The position numbers and the translations under genes were made by a program. Shown piece by piece: positions 25,566 to 38,711 of a DNA stretch of 64,000 nt (position 1 is its first letter; each line of letters begins with the position of its first letter). The stretch is from Chaetoderma sp. LZ-2023a (lineage: Eukaryota > Mollusca > Caudofoveata > Chaetodermatida > Chaetodermatidae). The notes beneath the pieces were generated by a model, which was not told where the DNA came from, made no database searches, and was given only the letters and a program-made list of their open reading frames with translations. The DNA is taken from NCBI GenBank assembly GCA_034401795.1, contig CM067373.1, positions 85,656,021-85,720,020 on the forward strand, in the 5' to 3' direction.

Positions 25566-27384
25566 TAGCGACGCGGGCAAAAATGGTCTGGTGTGGAACG
25601 TGATATTGCCATGACAACCACAGCTTTCGACACTACTATATTAAAAATCCGTAGCAGGATTCCTTCCGGTAAAGGTACTCAAGCTAGACAAACCCTTCTC
25701 TGCCACACCCTCTGGGCCCAGTAAGTGTTGTGAACGTTATCATACCATACACCCCTACATCTCCTTAAATTCTTCTCCAAAAAACGATATTTTGCCGGAC
25801 TGTTTGAAACATATTTTACACACTTATACACGCTTGCTTTCCTTTAAAACGAGGGAGGCGCTATATGTGGGGCTTAAGCAGCTTTGTACTAGTTGCTTAC
25901 CGATTATATAAAATCCGCCAAAGATGCAAATCCTGTGAATATGCAAAGTTGATGTCAATATAAATATTTATTTTATCTGTGATAAACTTTCACAGGCACG
26001 ATTTCCTCGTATGTAATTAATGAGCACTCTCTGTTGGGGGTGGGTGGGTGGGGTGGAGGTGGGGTGATGGTGGAGGGCATTTGTTTGGGGGTGGTGGTGG
26101 TGCTTGAGATACTTGTGATTACGCAGGGACCTAAATACGAAGAACCATCGCAATGTCAGGTACACTGGAAGCGCAACCAGTGTGACTTCCTTCCAAGAGA
26201 GGGCTCCAGCACAGCTTCCCTATATCAGTGCGTACACATCATAGAGGCAGATAGCGATAGACCCGCTCTAAGGTGGAATGTCAGTATGTTTTATTTGTCT
26301 CCAGTTACTATGTTTTTGTTTCTAATTCCATTACTTAGTCAAATAAAGTATCAGATCAATATAACCCATACAATTTTATTTCTGCTAACAATATATAAAC
26401 GTGCGTCACCTGTGTCTGAACAATTTCTCTTCCAATTAGGAAAACGAGAATTGAGTCCCGTTTGGAGGCTATAAGCCCGTATATGCTGCGTCAGCCAGTC
26501 AGTAATACCCGATTATGCGCACTTGCGTTTTATTGAACTCGGCGGTCTGGGCAACTCGTCCCATAGTGAAGTTTTGCTGACGTCCAGTCTATTACTGTAA
26601 TAGGTCTATGGTACACATCAACAGATACCTGAACATTTATCAACGGATGGATTCAATTTCGTCACATGTTAGCTGACAGCACAATCAAAATTACAAAGCT
26701 CCGTCACGAAGATCGAAAGGTCGGTCACGCATGCATATGAATTGTATGTCTTTGGTGAATTTACAATTTACTAAGCATTCTATTGAATATATGGAACGTA
26801 ATTTAACTGTCTGACACGCGCAGCAACATCTCTCAGTCAAACTAGTTTCAATGTACCTGTATAGTTTTAGATTCTGGGAATTCAGGTTTCCAAAGTTTTT
26901 AATTAATTTCAACACTTACAAAATGTGTACAGAGCTTAACGGGAACCGTGAGAAGTCTAGCTAGAAATTGATCCTATTATTGCGTGGATGACAGGATTGT
27001 TTTCTTGACCATTTCCAGCTAGCACAGACAATAGACTCACATTATATATGTCATTTAGTAGCTCCAACGCATATGTCATCAGAACAGTAATCCTTACCAC
27101 GTGTACATGAGCCACTAGATCGCCAGCCTCTTGTGCAAATTACTATATATATTTACGAGTATACGAGAACTTTAACATACGACATCTACACCGAGTCATA
27201 TTCCCATCATTCAAGGTCCATAGCTGCACGACTCCACATCGCCAGCGTTTGAACAAACGGACGCAATCACAATCATGGCGCGAGAGCTAATCGTACATTT
27301 CCTTGAAAAACGTCATACGATCATTAACCCATTTAAACCCTGAATGCTCAGAATCGCAATTTCAAGGTAACTATCAAGATAAAC
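25566..27384. other. gene-free stretch with a degraded element copy
   Basis: An open frame at 26034-26474 (146 codons, plus) has a Gly/Val start from a G-rich repeat and a hydrophobic end. No domain was recognised and I do not call it a gene. About 26640-26940 resembles a degraded, inverse-oriented copy of the dispersed hairpin element ('cgtcacgcatgcatatga', 'ctcagtcaaactagtttc'). Confidence 0.45.
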
Positions 27385-27472
27385 TTTTGAATGTTTTGAA
27401 AGTAACTTGACAGGGAGCTGTTGCCTGTGACAGCAACAGCTCCCAGTCAAAATAGGTTCAAACTATTCAACA
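27385..27472. repeat. dispersed hairpin, well-formed copy
   Basis: 'gacagggagctgttgcctgt' pairs with 'acagcaacagctcccagtc'; the outer arms pair ttgaatgttttgaaa with ttcaaactattcaa. Confidence 0.8.
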
Positions 27473-28744
27473 GAGTGTGTGTTAAATCGTAATGGAATTT
27501 GGACATATAACCTTTTCCTGTAACAGTCTCCTGTTAAAAGTGTTACGTCCGCGTTTATTTCCCCCCTGAGGTACGTTGTGGACTGGAACTAATACTGTGT
27601 TACTGCACACGAGCTTTGCAATGCTCGGTTTAATGGTAGCTAGTGGACCACGGCCAGCGCTAGAATGCACATTAACGAACCACGATTGGACTCTAGTGGA
27701 TAGGTTATGATACATAAACCAAAATCAAGAGGACAGTATTGCAACTTTCGACCATCATAGGTGGCGGTATCTCTACAGTTGAATGCGTCCCAGGCTAAAC
27801 ATACTTGTAACGTATGCTGGTCGTTATCGTCTTATCGTCACTATTAATGCTAATAAATTTGGACAATATTGCAAAATATCTGCCGGAGACAAAGATTAAA
27901 AATAAAGAGACCATTTGACTGAGGATTTATGTTTGTCTGTGGGTCCGTGGAATTGATTATTCCCACGCAATAGAAGTTAAAAGACAGACTGGAGATTTAT
28001 CACCAAAGTGATCGAGAAGTTGCATCACAAGACACAGCTTAGGTAACAGTTGGGAGTGAGATAATATTCTTTTAATGCAAATTGCTTTTTTAATAGAATT
28101 CTATTTCATTCGGATTGCCTTTTTTCTCAATTCTCTCTCCTTACGTTCTATTTCCCTCGATCGCAGCGTGTGTCACTTAGTGGATGGGGGAAATCACGTC
28201 CCATTAATGTGAGGTTACATATGCATGCTCAAGCAAAATACCTTTCCATTTTTAGTTATGCCCCGCCCATCTCCAGCTAAGCCAGCATGCTACGAGGTGA
28301 CCTCATGAAAGCAGGACGCTGTACACTCAAGTCAAGAATGAACCAGAGGAAGCTAAGGATTTCGGCTGAGGACAAGACACAAACTGTTTTAGAGTCACTT
28401 TTTAACTACATAACAAGATGGAATTTTTTGAGAAATTCTAGTTTAAATCGGCAATATAAAATATGCAAACTATTTACTTTGCCATCTTTTTCCTTTTCTC
28501 TATTTCAGCAAATGTTTGAACTTTGATCAGTTTCATTTATTTCGTACTAAGGGTAATAATCTAACTTTAACAATCTGTAACAAAATTATGTAACTGGTCT
28601 TCATTTTGGAAATAATTTTGATTTATATGTTGTTGTGTAACAGAGCAGCAGCTGTATGCTACATTGTGTCCAAAATATACCTTGTCTACCAATGTCTCCT
28701 TAGATTCAAGTTAATTCAATGTTACTGATTAGTTGATTTAACAA

Positions 28745-29095
28745 TGGACATTTCCACCTTTAGCTATGCCCCGCCCATCTCAATCTAAGCTCCACCCACA
28801 CGACTTCCTTATTGGGATCACTTGATCTCTGAAATCCCTGACTATCAATTTCCAGAAGACTATACATGTAATCTGTAGAATATTTTGAAACTAATGTGAG
28901 TGCCTATGATAGCAACAGCGCCCAGTCAAATTAGTTTCAAATTATTCGAAAGAATGTTTATTAAATGGTAAAGGCATACAAGTGGTACAACGTGTCGGAG
29001 TATTAAGCATTAAAGACGGACTATATCGAATCGTTCATGACGCAGTAGATTATGATGTCATATTATCGATGGATAAACTTGGGAAGGTCCATTGT
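28745..29095 (+). repeat. dispersed hairpin element, long copy
   Basis: Modules in order: 'tagctatgccccgcccatct', 'gggatcacttgatctctg', a decayed hairpin at 28872-28955 with its right arm 'gcgcccagtcaaattagt', 'gtttattaaatggtaaagg', then 'gattatgatgtcatatta' where other copies have TGACGTCA. Confidence 0.75.
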
Positions 29096-29889
29096 TATAA
29101 CCGTGTTAGTTTTGTAATAAAGAATTAACAAGGTTAAACAATCGTAATAATCCTGAGATGAGAATGTTAGCAGCAACAAATTATAATACTATGGTCTCCA
29201 ACAGTTTCGAAAGAATTAATTTTGAAACAGTAAGAAGTATATTATGTTGTCTCACATAATTGACACCTGATAAATACATGTCTGTGTAAACCTTACTAAA
29301 ATAACATTTTTCAGTTGCTGCCTTCCACATGATAAACATTTTCAGTACCTATTTATGGCCAATTATCTTTACTAATTATCTTAAATAATTATCATCATCA
29401 ATAATATACATTGAATGTAGTATCGAATAGGACATAAACATTATAGTTGAAGACTAATAAAGCAGTCATTTTCTCACTCATGTATTAGCACAGAAGGTGT
29501 TAGCTATGTGATGTACATACATAACAAATATAATGTTCACCTTATTGTTTCATGATAGGCGCACAGATTAATCCTCTCACAATTTTGTTAGAGACATTAT
29601 TCTAATAGAACAATAGGCGTTGCCAACATTAACATCTCAATTCAATTTCTCTAAAAAATATAGTAACGTAGAGGTGATGGTATGACTATAAGGGGTGATA
29701 GGAGGTCACATAATAGCAATAACATTTGTATTATTAAATAAAAAGTTGTTTATATTATTGAAAGAGATCACTTAATCAAATTTTTAGAATTATTTTAAAT
29801 CTTAATGCTGGTGTTTCATAGTGATAAGAGTAGGTTAGAATTGACAGTAATTCATTAAAACTAATGTAAGTAGATCATCAATGAACGTT
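29096..29889. other. AT-rich non-coding stretch
   Basis: No gene, tandem repeat or named element recognised. Confidence 0.45.
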
Positions 29890-30335
29890 TCCAGATTATC
29901 CATCCATCGTATGACGTCATAATTAGCTACGTGTGTAGGATGACGGCATAATCAATGACGCCATGAATGGCGTAGATAAGTTCGTCACGCATGCATAATT
30001 GGTGACGGAATAAGCGTTGTTGTCCGAATTGTATTTCTTTACTATTTAATAAACATGCTAGTGAATATTACGAAACTAATTTAACTTGGCGCTGTCGAAT
30101 TAATTTTAAGATATTCAACAGGTTACCAGTATAGCCTTCTGGAAATTGATAGTCAGGGACTTTAGTGATCGATCGATCCCAACACGAGCGAAGTGTGGGT
30201 GGAGCTTAGCTGAAAAGAACACAACTTTTTATCATAAACATTAAAGCTGAGATTGATCGATCCCACCATTGGCCAAGTGTGGGTCAAGCTTAGCTAGAAA
30301 TGGGCAGGGCATAGCTAAAACTGGGTTCCTCTATT
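29890..30335 (-). repeat. dispersed hairpin element, long inverse copy
   Basis: Reverse module order: a CRE-type block (TGACGTCA at 29912-29919), 'tttactatttaataaacatg', a shortened hairpin, 'ctggaaattgatagtcaggg', 'gatcgatcgatcccaacacg', 'gggtggagcttagctg', and a second end module 'gcttagctagaaatgggcag'. Confidence 0.75.
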
Positions 30336-30609
30336 GACGTCGAGCACATCTTATCAATCCTAGATGTGTATACATTATCTGAAATTGAGACATTTGCTGT
30401 ATTTTTAGGGCGTTGAAAACGACTTGGTGTCAGGAACGCATATGTTCTCTTGGCACGTTCTGAAAGAGTCAACCAGCTGCCAATGTCTTGACCAGATAAA
30501 TGGGTTAACGACTTTAATACGGGAGAAACTCACATCGCATCAGCCTGCAAATATCATCATATGATCACAGATTGCCATGTTCGTTGAATGCACAAGTGAC
30601 AATCGATGA

Positions 30610-30965
30610 ATCCAGTTTTAGCTACGCCCCGCACACACCTTGCTTGTATTGGGGTCGATTGATCCCTGAACTCCCTAGCTATTAATTTACAGAAAATTAC
30701 ACAGGTAAGCTGTTGAATATTTTGAGACTAATTTGACTCGGTGCTGTTGCTGCTTATGGCAGCAACACCGACCAGTAAAATTAGTTCAAAATATTCAACA
30801 ACATGTTTATTAAATAGTAAAAACATACATTTTTACAACAACGCTTATATTTCGTGACGAACTTATCTACGCTATTTAAAACATGGTTGATTATGACGTC
30901 ATTCTACACGGCCCGTAGTTGGTTATCACGTCATATGATTGATGGATACACTGGAAAAGTCAATT
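30610..30965 (+). repeat. dispersed hairpin element, best reference copy
   Basis: All modules are present: end module 'aatccagttttagctacgcc', 'gggtcgattgatccctga', the hairpin at 30704-30802 ('ggtgctgttgctgcttatgg' against 'agcaacaccgaccag'), 'tgtttattaaatagtaaaaa', and a terminal block with TGACGTCA at 30894-30901. No ORF; non-autonomous. Confidence 0.8.
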
Positions 30966-31464
30966 ACAACTACTTATCAGGAAATAATGTAATAACATGG
31001 TTATATTTCGATGAACACACACCAGAATACACTGATAGTGATACTGATAAATGTATTACAACCAGACTTTGTACACCGAATATAGGGTTATATATAAATA
31101 GTTCCCATTAAACGAAGCTTAGCAACTTATTAGAGCGACCGTTTTACTATCACGACTGGCTATATGTTGATTTTGGAATGCCGATTTCTGTACAACTTAG
31201 TATTCTTATGCTTCGTTTTATGGAGAAATAATTGCATGCTTATTCCACGTTCCAGACTAAAAGAAATTGATCAACATGTACGTGTGTGGCATAGCCTATG
31301 TCAATGTGTCCTGTTGGTGAACGGGTGCCTCAGCGCTGTCCTGATCATGTATTTAGTGACATCTCTCACTCTAACATAAAAAAGCTTATATTCCATGACG
31401 TCACCTTCTCTGAATCATCATTGCATATCATTCTACCCATCACCAGTTATGAAATAAGGGATTA

Positions 31465-31716
31465 ATGTCCAACTATGCCCCGCCAAAACCTAACTACGCT
31501 CTGTCTGGTTTGTTCGAATATTGGAATTGATTTATATACTTGGAACCTGAATTCCCAGAATCTCAATTTCAAGGTAATTATACAGGTAAGCCGGTGAACA
31601 TTCTGAAATTAATGTGTCTAGGCGTTATGCCAACAGCAGCTCCCAGTCAAGTTAGTTTCAAAAATATCCCGCAGAATGTTTATTAAATAATTCATCAAAT
31701 ACATGCAATTGGTAGA
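31465..31716 (+). repeat. dispersed hairpin element, diverged copy
   Basis: 'caactatgccccgcc', 'gaattcccagaatctcaatt', 'tatacaggtaagccggtgaa', then a decayed hairpin ending 'agctcccagtcaagttagtt' and 'aatgtttattaaataattc'. A (TAG)n array follows directly. Confidence 0.7.
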
Positions 31717-31776
<60 letters not shown>

Positions 31777-31798
31777 CAGTAGCAGTAGCAGTAGCAGT

Positions 31799-31830
<32 letters not shown>
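31717..31830. repeat. (TAG)n to (CAG)n microsatellite
   Basis: TAG units grade through mixed TAG/CAG into pure CAG, which suggests point mutation followed by expansion of the variant unit. It adjoins the LINE-D remnant. Confidence 0.95.
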
Positions 31831-31831
<1 letters not shown>

Positions 31832-31879
31832 TTTCATCAAAGACATACTATTCGTAGATAATTCTAGTATGTTTATCAA

Positions 31880-33360
31880 TTATCCCTTGAAATTCCAAAG
31901 TTTAACTTTCACGACAACTATAAAAAAAACCGGTTGAATATTTTGAAGCAAACTTAGTTTGCTTGCAGCTATTGGAAGAAGTTTGTCAAATGCTTTCTTT
32001 TCCTCGACTGTGAAGTCCACATCGTCGGCATATTCCAACTCTAGCGGCATACACATTATTGACACTGGTGGTTTGGTCTTGCGGAACTTTCCCTCACGGA
32101 TTTTAATGCAGCAGCAAGGTAACGTGTGAAAGAAAAGCACAGGGAATAGACCATCTCCATGTGGGGAGCCAATTGATGACTAACACTCTAGAGACGACAC
32201 TGACTTGACTCGCATTCTCAGCTCGGTGTCTGCAAGTAATAGCCTCATTAGTCGTAGCTCATCTTCACTGCAACTGGCCTGGTGTAGTACATCTACTATC
32301 TTTGAGCGTTTAATTGTGTCAAGGCTTATGCCATGTCAATTCCCATCTTGTGGAAATCCCAATGTTTGGATATTACTAGTGACACAAGCATACGTTGAGC
32401 CGATACTATGTCTACACAACTGCGCCCACGTTTGAAGCCAATTTGACATGATCTGGTGAAGTCATCGGATGCGGTGTAGAGTAACATTGGATAGGATTTT
32501 CCCTATGCTGCCGATGAGGGCAATGCGCCTCAGATTGGCGGGTAAGGTGGGGCGGGGTAGGGGCGGGTGGGGGCAGGTGGCTTCTTGGGCTTGGGTAGCG
32601 CGATAAGGGTGCCTTGGCCTACAGCACCGATGGGAAGGTGGTGCATAGAAGCTGAATTGATTACGTGCGTGATCGTTTTTTTTTAGATAATATCACTTGC
32701 ATATTTGAATGAATAGTGCATTGCTCATGCCATCAAGTCCAGATGCACGTCCATTTATCAGGCTTTACGTACCTTCTTACCTTCTGCTGTTTTAATTGGT
32801 GTTAACAATGGCCTAAGTGTTCATCATCGTGGTCATTGAAGTGTTCCTTGAACCATTCTCGAATTGCATCGGCTTTGCCCTGGTCTGTCCCAATAAAGTG
32901 TCCTTCAGAGTCGTGTACGGTGAGTGGTGGTGTGTAGTCAGTATCTCTAGGGAGTCTGCTTGTTGAATAGCAAGCTCTTTTACGCGTTCGCCAATGTGTC
33001 TTAACTGTGGCCACGTTGATAGATGCGCAGCCGTAGCGGGTTCTGCTCTGCTTATAGTTTTGCTACTACAGGGTCGTCAATAAACCTGGTTGGTTTTGAG
33101 AACTCCTATGCGGCTGGTAGCAGATGATACCATAGATTTCAGTATTTTGGTTAGGGCTTCCTTTGGATCAGAGCTGACATCGATGTTGACTATCTGCTCC
33201 CAGAGGGCCTTTTTGTATGACATTTGAGTGTCAGTGTCGCTGATGAGGTTGAGTAGGTTGTATGTGACTCTAGCCTCTAAATAGTCATTGCTTGCATAAA
33301 CACACGGAACATGAATTTGGATCATCATAACATACCCTTTTGCCTTTAGGCGTAGGTTGA
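31880..33360 (-). pseudogene. LINE-D remnant (reverse transcriptase fragment)
   Basis: Minus-strand pieces of a LINE ORF2. The 31880-32140 segment reads KPPVSIMCMPLELEYADD, with the YADD catalytic motif at residues 37-40. Just upstream a shifted frame reads RYLAAALKSV, typical of the region before YADD. 32802-33014 (DSEGHFIGTDQGKADAIREW) and 33077-33328 are linker between endonuclease and RT. The frames are interrupted many times, so it is inactive. Clade not assigned. Confidence 0.75.
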
Positions 33361-34154
33361 TTTTGTCTACTATATATTGTGACGATGGTTGCTATCATAT
33401 GATCGTAAGATCATACATAGCAATCACATTTCTATACAATCACGTTAGCTTATGCCACCCGCAACATATTTGGACTCTCAATCCGCTATAATATAGGTAG
33501 ACAGATTGTTATTGAGTCTTGTATGCTTTCTAGTTGATTTAATGAAATAAATTACTTCATGTCAATTATAAAGGCGTAGGGGATATTTGTAATCGAGATA
33601 TACATTTATACAAAATTTATATCAGTTAGAATTAAGATAATTGTATTTGTTATTATGATTAGGTTATAATCAATGTAGATTTCATTATTTATAAAATGTA
33701 TGGAATCTCTATGGATTATTTGAGCAGTTATGTAGGAGTTACAAATCAACATGTTGTTGTATATCCGGGTGATCCAGACGGGTCACAATACATTGTGTGC
33801 ATGTGTTAAAATCGTCGCCTCGACAAGCAGTCGGTGGTTGGCCTTCGTGAGAGTTAGTTGCGCATTAACGAAGTTGTGATGCAGGCAGCCATCGTCTCAC
33901 GTGTATATATTTCTACGCCGGCCATATACACCGGCGTGGCTGAGAGAATGTTTCCATTGTGAAGTTCAAATATAAAAATGAGTTTATCAGCAGTCCTCAT
34001 ACAGATTCGTAAATAGATATGGGCGCCATCTCAGTTTAGGGCCCATAACAGTTAATTCACGTTTGTCCAGTCAATATACGTTTTGATTTGTGGGCACAAT
34101 ATGAACTTTCATCCAAGAATCTCTCCATGACTCTGGGTCATTAATATCAGCTAT
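33361..34154. other. non-coding stretch, possible LTR-like features
   Basis: Contains a short palindrome 'cgccggccatatacaccggcg' near 33918 and 'gttcaaatataaaaatgag' near 33964. It could be part of a solo LTR, but I found no clear TG...CA ends with a target-site duplication. Confidence 0.3.
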
Positions 34155-34428
34155 AGCCAGGTCTCCAGCTCCTGGTAATATCATCTGTAGCCAGGTCTCC
34201 AGCTCCTGGTATTGTCATCTGCAGCCAGGTCTCAAGCTCCTGGTAATATCATTCGTAATCAGGTTTCCAGCTCCTGGTAGTATCATCCATGACCAGATTT
34301 CCAGCTTCTAATAATATCGTGCGTAACCAGGTCTCCAGCTCCTGGTCATCATTAACTATCATCAGATAACCAGCTCCTGGTTAACGTGGTTGTGGGTCAG
34401 ATAACCAGCTTCTGGCCATTCGCTAATC
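34155..34428. repeat. 34 bp tandem repeat
   Basis: About 7-8 units beginning 'agccaggtctccagctcctg'; successive starts at 34155 and 34189 give the period. Each unit contains a near-palindromic CCAGGtctCCAGCTCCTGG. Later units diverge. Confidence 0.85.
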
Positions 34429-36061
34429 CATCACATCTTTAGCTTCTGGCGGCCCGTGGCCAGGCCTATTCAGCATTTCAGATCCGCCTTCGTCATAAGA
34501 TAAATTCCGGTCGTTTATATTTGTGTGCTACGCGTTCGTCTGGGTGCACCCACATCTTTCCGTCGTCTTCAATACGATATCAGAATTCGTATTGTGATCA
34601 TTCGTCCGCAAGACCCTTTCGTCTTCAAGCCACAAAGAAATGACTGTTTCCATTGAGCATTTACAACAGCTATACTACATTCAGGTCGTATATTATTGAT
34701 TTATTATATGAAAATTTTATATTGATTGTTGTCATAACTATTAACACATTAGTTAGATTAATATTTTCAAGGTTAAACTCTGAACCAAGAACCGTTAAGT
34801 CTTAAGTTTATCGACATAAAATCATACATGCTGAATTTTGAGCATTTATGATTTCTGAAGTGAACTAAATCGTCTGTGATATTCTTTGAGGATTGATATA
34901 AATGACATCGGATCGAAAAATCGATTTGATGTGATTGTTATCAAAACTCAAAGAAAGAGCAGGGATTGAATTAACCAGGATTAATCCGTTGGATCGATAA
35001 TGGTCATTTCGATCTAGATATGACTTCAAGGATTAGAGTTCTTGTTTTGGGTCAAATTAGTTTATGAATATTCAACGTAAGACATTGAGGGGTTTCAGTA
35101 GTTCTAATTTTGAAATCCTGCTTCAACAGAATCATTTTTATATTCATATAATATATCAATTGTAACAATCATCTCAACTACAATACTGCTATAATTTTAC
35201 AACAGATCAGAAAGTAGGCAAGAATGAATGAATATTATTTTTCAAATCTGTCTTTGTTTATTTCTTCTTAATTACCACCATATTGTGAATCAATAGGTTA
35301 AAGTTCAAATGCTAATGCAGATTACTCTTCCATATGTCGAGCCAAGATAAGGAAGTACTGGAATTCACCTCAAATCGGTCCCATAAGCTTTCCTTCGAAT
35401 AAAAGGGTTAACCATTGATAATGGAAATCATTTAGATACCCCTAGACATCTATTCTATCGTTTCCATTTTGGGTTGAGCATTTTGGCAAAATAAAATATC
35501 CGGTAATCATTTGATTAATGACGTCATAATCATTACTGTGGTTTTGTCTTTTGGATAAAACGCATTGGTGTTTCACATCGTACAGTAATCTAATCCACGC
35601 CAACGTCAGCTAATTCCCTTACAATGTGCATAAGTATAAATACTCATCAACTATATAATTATACACAAGTATAAATTCTCATCAATGCATGAGATTAATG
35701 TTCATTTATTTGACCCTTTTAATACTGAAATCACAGTAACTCATTAGCAAGGCACGCATTCTTGTATCGTAAACTGGTAAATATTTAAAGAAAAGGATTT
35801 CACTGGAATCAGTTGCTGCCTCAGCCAACAACAGATTCTATTCAAATAGTTTTTGAAATATTAACACGATATATTTACATGTAAAGAAATTGTTGTATTT
35901 GTTATGAAGTGATGAAATGATTCTAGGGTCGATTTAACGTAGCAAACTTCATCGGTGCATGTATGGTTGTATGCGAGAACACCGTTAACAGTATACGACC
36001 GACACAAAACCGAAGACATGTACATTCAGAATTTACCAACTGCTCTACCCATTCCACATCT
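34429..36061. other. non-coding stretch with a hairpin relic
   Basis: About 35793-35880 is a degraded dispersed hairpin ('aatcagttgctgcctcagcc' against 'aacaacagattctattcaaa'). A TGACGTCA site is at 35519-35526. No gene. Confidence 0.5.
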
Positions 36062-36716
36062 CGCCCTCCAGCTATTCCAATACGCACACTTCCAAGCATT
36101 TCACTTCTCGCCCTCCAGCCATTTCAATACGCACACTTCCAAGCATTTCACTTCTCGCCCTCCAGCTATTCCAATACGCACACTTCCAAGCATTTCACTT
36201 CTCGCCCTCCAGCCATTTCAATACGCACACTTCCAAGCATTTCACTTCTCGCCCTCCAGCCATTCCAATACGCACACTTCCAAGCATTTCACTTCTCGCC
36301 CTCCAGCCATTCCAATACGCACACTTCCAAGCATTTCACTTCTCGCCCTCCAGCTATTCCAATACGCACACTTCCAAGCATTTCACTTCTCGCCCTCCAG
36401 CTATTCCAATACGCACACTTCCAAGCATTCCACTTCTCGCCCTCCAGCTATTCCAATACGCACACTTCCAAGCATTCCACTTCTCGCCCTCCAGCTATTC
36501 CAATACGCACACTTCCAAGCATTCCACTTCTCGCCCTCCAGCTATTCCAATACGCACACTTCCAAGCATTCCACTTCTCGCCCTCCAGCTATTCCAATAC
36601 GCACACTTCCAAGCATTTCACTTCTCGCCCTCCAGCTATTCCAATACGCACACTTCCAAGCATTCCACTTCTCGCCCTCCAGCTATTCCAATACGCACAC
36701 TTCCAAGCATTCCAGC
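36062..36716. repeat. 47 bp tandem array, 14 units
   Basis: The unit begins 'cgccctccagctattccaat' and continues 'acgcacacttccaagcattt'. Starts run from 36062 to 36673 at exact 47 bp steps. Variants (ctattcc/catttca, atttca/attcca) are shared by neighbouring units. Since 47 is not a multiple of 3, long open frames of 296 and 258 codons arise in two frames encoding the same shuffled peptide. I treat these as artefacts. Confidence 0.95.
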
Positions 36717-36758
36717 AATTATCCCTCCACCAGTTTTAATGTCAGTTTCACGTTTATT

Positions 36759-36845
36759 ACACTCAGGCTACCGAGGCAGCATATGAGGGTACATATTTAT
36801 AACACTCAGGCTACCGAGGCAGCATATGAGGGTACATATTTATAA
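36759..36845. repeat. 43 bp perfect tandem duplication
   Basis: The unit 'acactcaggctaccgaggca...' starts at 36759 and again at 36802 with no visible difference. Confidence 0.9.
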
Positions 36846-36947
36846 CAATTAGTATAGCGAGTAAAGTGACAAAATATACAGTGATTACCACGAGGTTAAT
36901 AAATAAATACTAATTACATTAATAACAACGATAATAAACTTATTGAT

Positions 36948-37988
36948 TTATTTTTTCTTGGCATATAAAGGGTATTTACACATTTTTTGGAGAACTTCCC
37001 TATTGCATATTGAAAGAGGTCCTTTTCCTTTTTCTATCGAGTTATTGGCTAGGTAATAAGAAGCAATAACTCTTTGTCTTTCAGTGCTATATTTTGTACA
37101 GTGAAAGAGAAAGTGTAATTCGTCACCTATGCAAGTACATGTATTTTAGATGCGCTCATTTCTTTCACTTCCCTCCCATATCTTGGCCTCGATGGCTAGT
37201 TGGTGATTTAGTGTTTTGAAATGGCACACAGTTATAGCATCGCGATATGGTAACACAACAGAATATTTTTTAAATGCTGAACCACTTGTTATATTATTGT
37301 AAAACGTTAATTGGTTTGAATTTGAAATTTCAGCTCTACATTTTTCATTGAATTGAGTTTGTAAAGCTATTCTTACCTGCCTAGTGATGGTAGTCTTATT
37401 TATGTTTTCTGCGTTAATTGATGTTTCAAATCATGTTATTGTTAGCATTTCTTTAACCTTTTCTATCCATTTAAACTTAATAATATTTGTTTCCGTATAC
37501 TGTAGGCAGGTATAGTAACGAATAGACGAAAGCTTACGATATCCAGCGTTCACAATGCCAGCCCAAAATCGAATAATATTACACTGTCTTATAATATATA
37601 TAGGGTATTTACATAATTCTGTATAGATCATAACATTCTGGGTACTTTGTAACATAGTTTTATAAAATGGTACTTAGCAAATTTCTAGCAGTTTCGTGTT
37701 TTCGAAGCCACAGATTTCGGACGCATATAATAGACTAAAAACGTGTGCACTGTAAAACTATTGGGATATCAATCGCTTTAGTTTTATCGACTACTGCGTA
37801 CATTGCTTTAATCCATTGGGATAAGTTTCGTTTTCTACAGGTAAACAAATTACCCTTATATTTGTAAAGTACACCGAAAAATAAATAGTCATCTATTACT
37901 GCTATGCTATGTTCACTGGTTTGAAATTTTGGTTGATTAATCATTTCTTCTCGAATTTTATTATTTTAGTTTTTTGTTTTAGTTTTTC
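36948..37988 (-). pseudogene. LINE-E 3' remnant
   Basis: Minus strand. 37735-37944 reads IDDYLFFGVLYKYKGN and SQWIKAMYAV, the region after the RT catalytic core. 37431-37655 has the ELCKYPIYIIR motif. The final part ends GDELHFLFHCTKYSTERQ ... YPLYAKKK with a TAA at 36948-36950, the usual LINE C-terminal Cys/His region. Frameshifts and an in-frame stop near 37140 break it. The 5' end is truncated at about 37988, beside a tandem repeat. Confidence 0.82.
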
Positions 37989-37995
37989 ATTCCAC

Positions 37996-38082
37996 CACTT
38001 ATTCCTCCATCAGTCATCCCTCCATCAATCATCCCTCCATCACTCATCCCTCCGTCACTCATCCCTCCATCACTCATCCCTA
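37996..38082. repeat. 15 bp tandem repeat (CATCCCTCCATCACT)n
   Basis: About five units with single-base variants, next to the truncated end of LINE-E. Confidence 0.85.
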
Positions 38083-38139
38083 GAGTTATACCATAAAGCT
38101 CACCAGTGAAACTTGCTGACATGTCAACAATAGATCTTT

Positions 38140-38410
38140 GCAGTTTATCCATCCATCAACTATGTGACGTCATGAATGACGTAGATATGTTCGTAACGAG
38201 CGCATAATTGAAGACGGACTAAGCATTGTTGTGAGAATTGTATATCTTTACTATTTAATAAATATTATGTTGAATAATTTGAAACTAATTTGACTGGGCA
38301 CCCAGGAAAATTAGTATCAAAATAGTCAACAGCTTACCTCTATAGTTTTCTCGAAATTCTCGAGGTTAATCAGGGATGGGCTGGGAATAGCTAAAACTCG
38401 AAACATTCAT
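38140..38410 (-). repeat. dispersed hairpin element, inverse copy with shortened hairpin
   Basis: Starts 'tatccatccatcaactatgt' with TGACGTCA at 38165-38172. Then 'tttactatttaataaatatt', a hairpin reduced to 'tttgactgggcacccaggaa', and the end module 'gatgggctgggaatagctaa'. Confidence 0.7.
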
Positions 38411-38711
38411 TGTTTTACTACGCATACTGCCAGTCATGATATCACTTACCATCCACTTCGCCATCATATTATGACAATCTAATATAACCTGGTGAATTTC
38501 ATTTTAATATTTCTTTTAGCCACTAGATTTTCCATCATTCAGAGTTCGCTAGCAATAAATTGTTCAAATTGGAAATCACTATACTGTTTTTGTCTTGGCC
38601 AGTCAAGGTGTGTACCTACAGTGTTCTTGGGGATTTAATTTCCTGCCACACTTTTTTATAAAGATTTAGAGGTTGTCAATTTAGAAGTTATTAGTATTTC
38701 AGCTGATACAA

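Noticed and set aside
26034-26474. 146-codon plus-strand frame
   Set aside because: Starts in a G-rich repeat, has no recognisable domain and no splice or homology support.
33750-34070. Possible solo LTR
   Set aside because: TG...CA-like ends and an ATAAAA can be found, but there is no target-site duplication or partner LTR.
35955-36845. 296-codon repetitive protein
   Set aside because: Created by a 47 bp stop-free tandem repeat; a second frame encodes the same peptide, as expected for an array whose unit is not a multiple of three.
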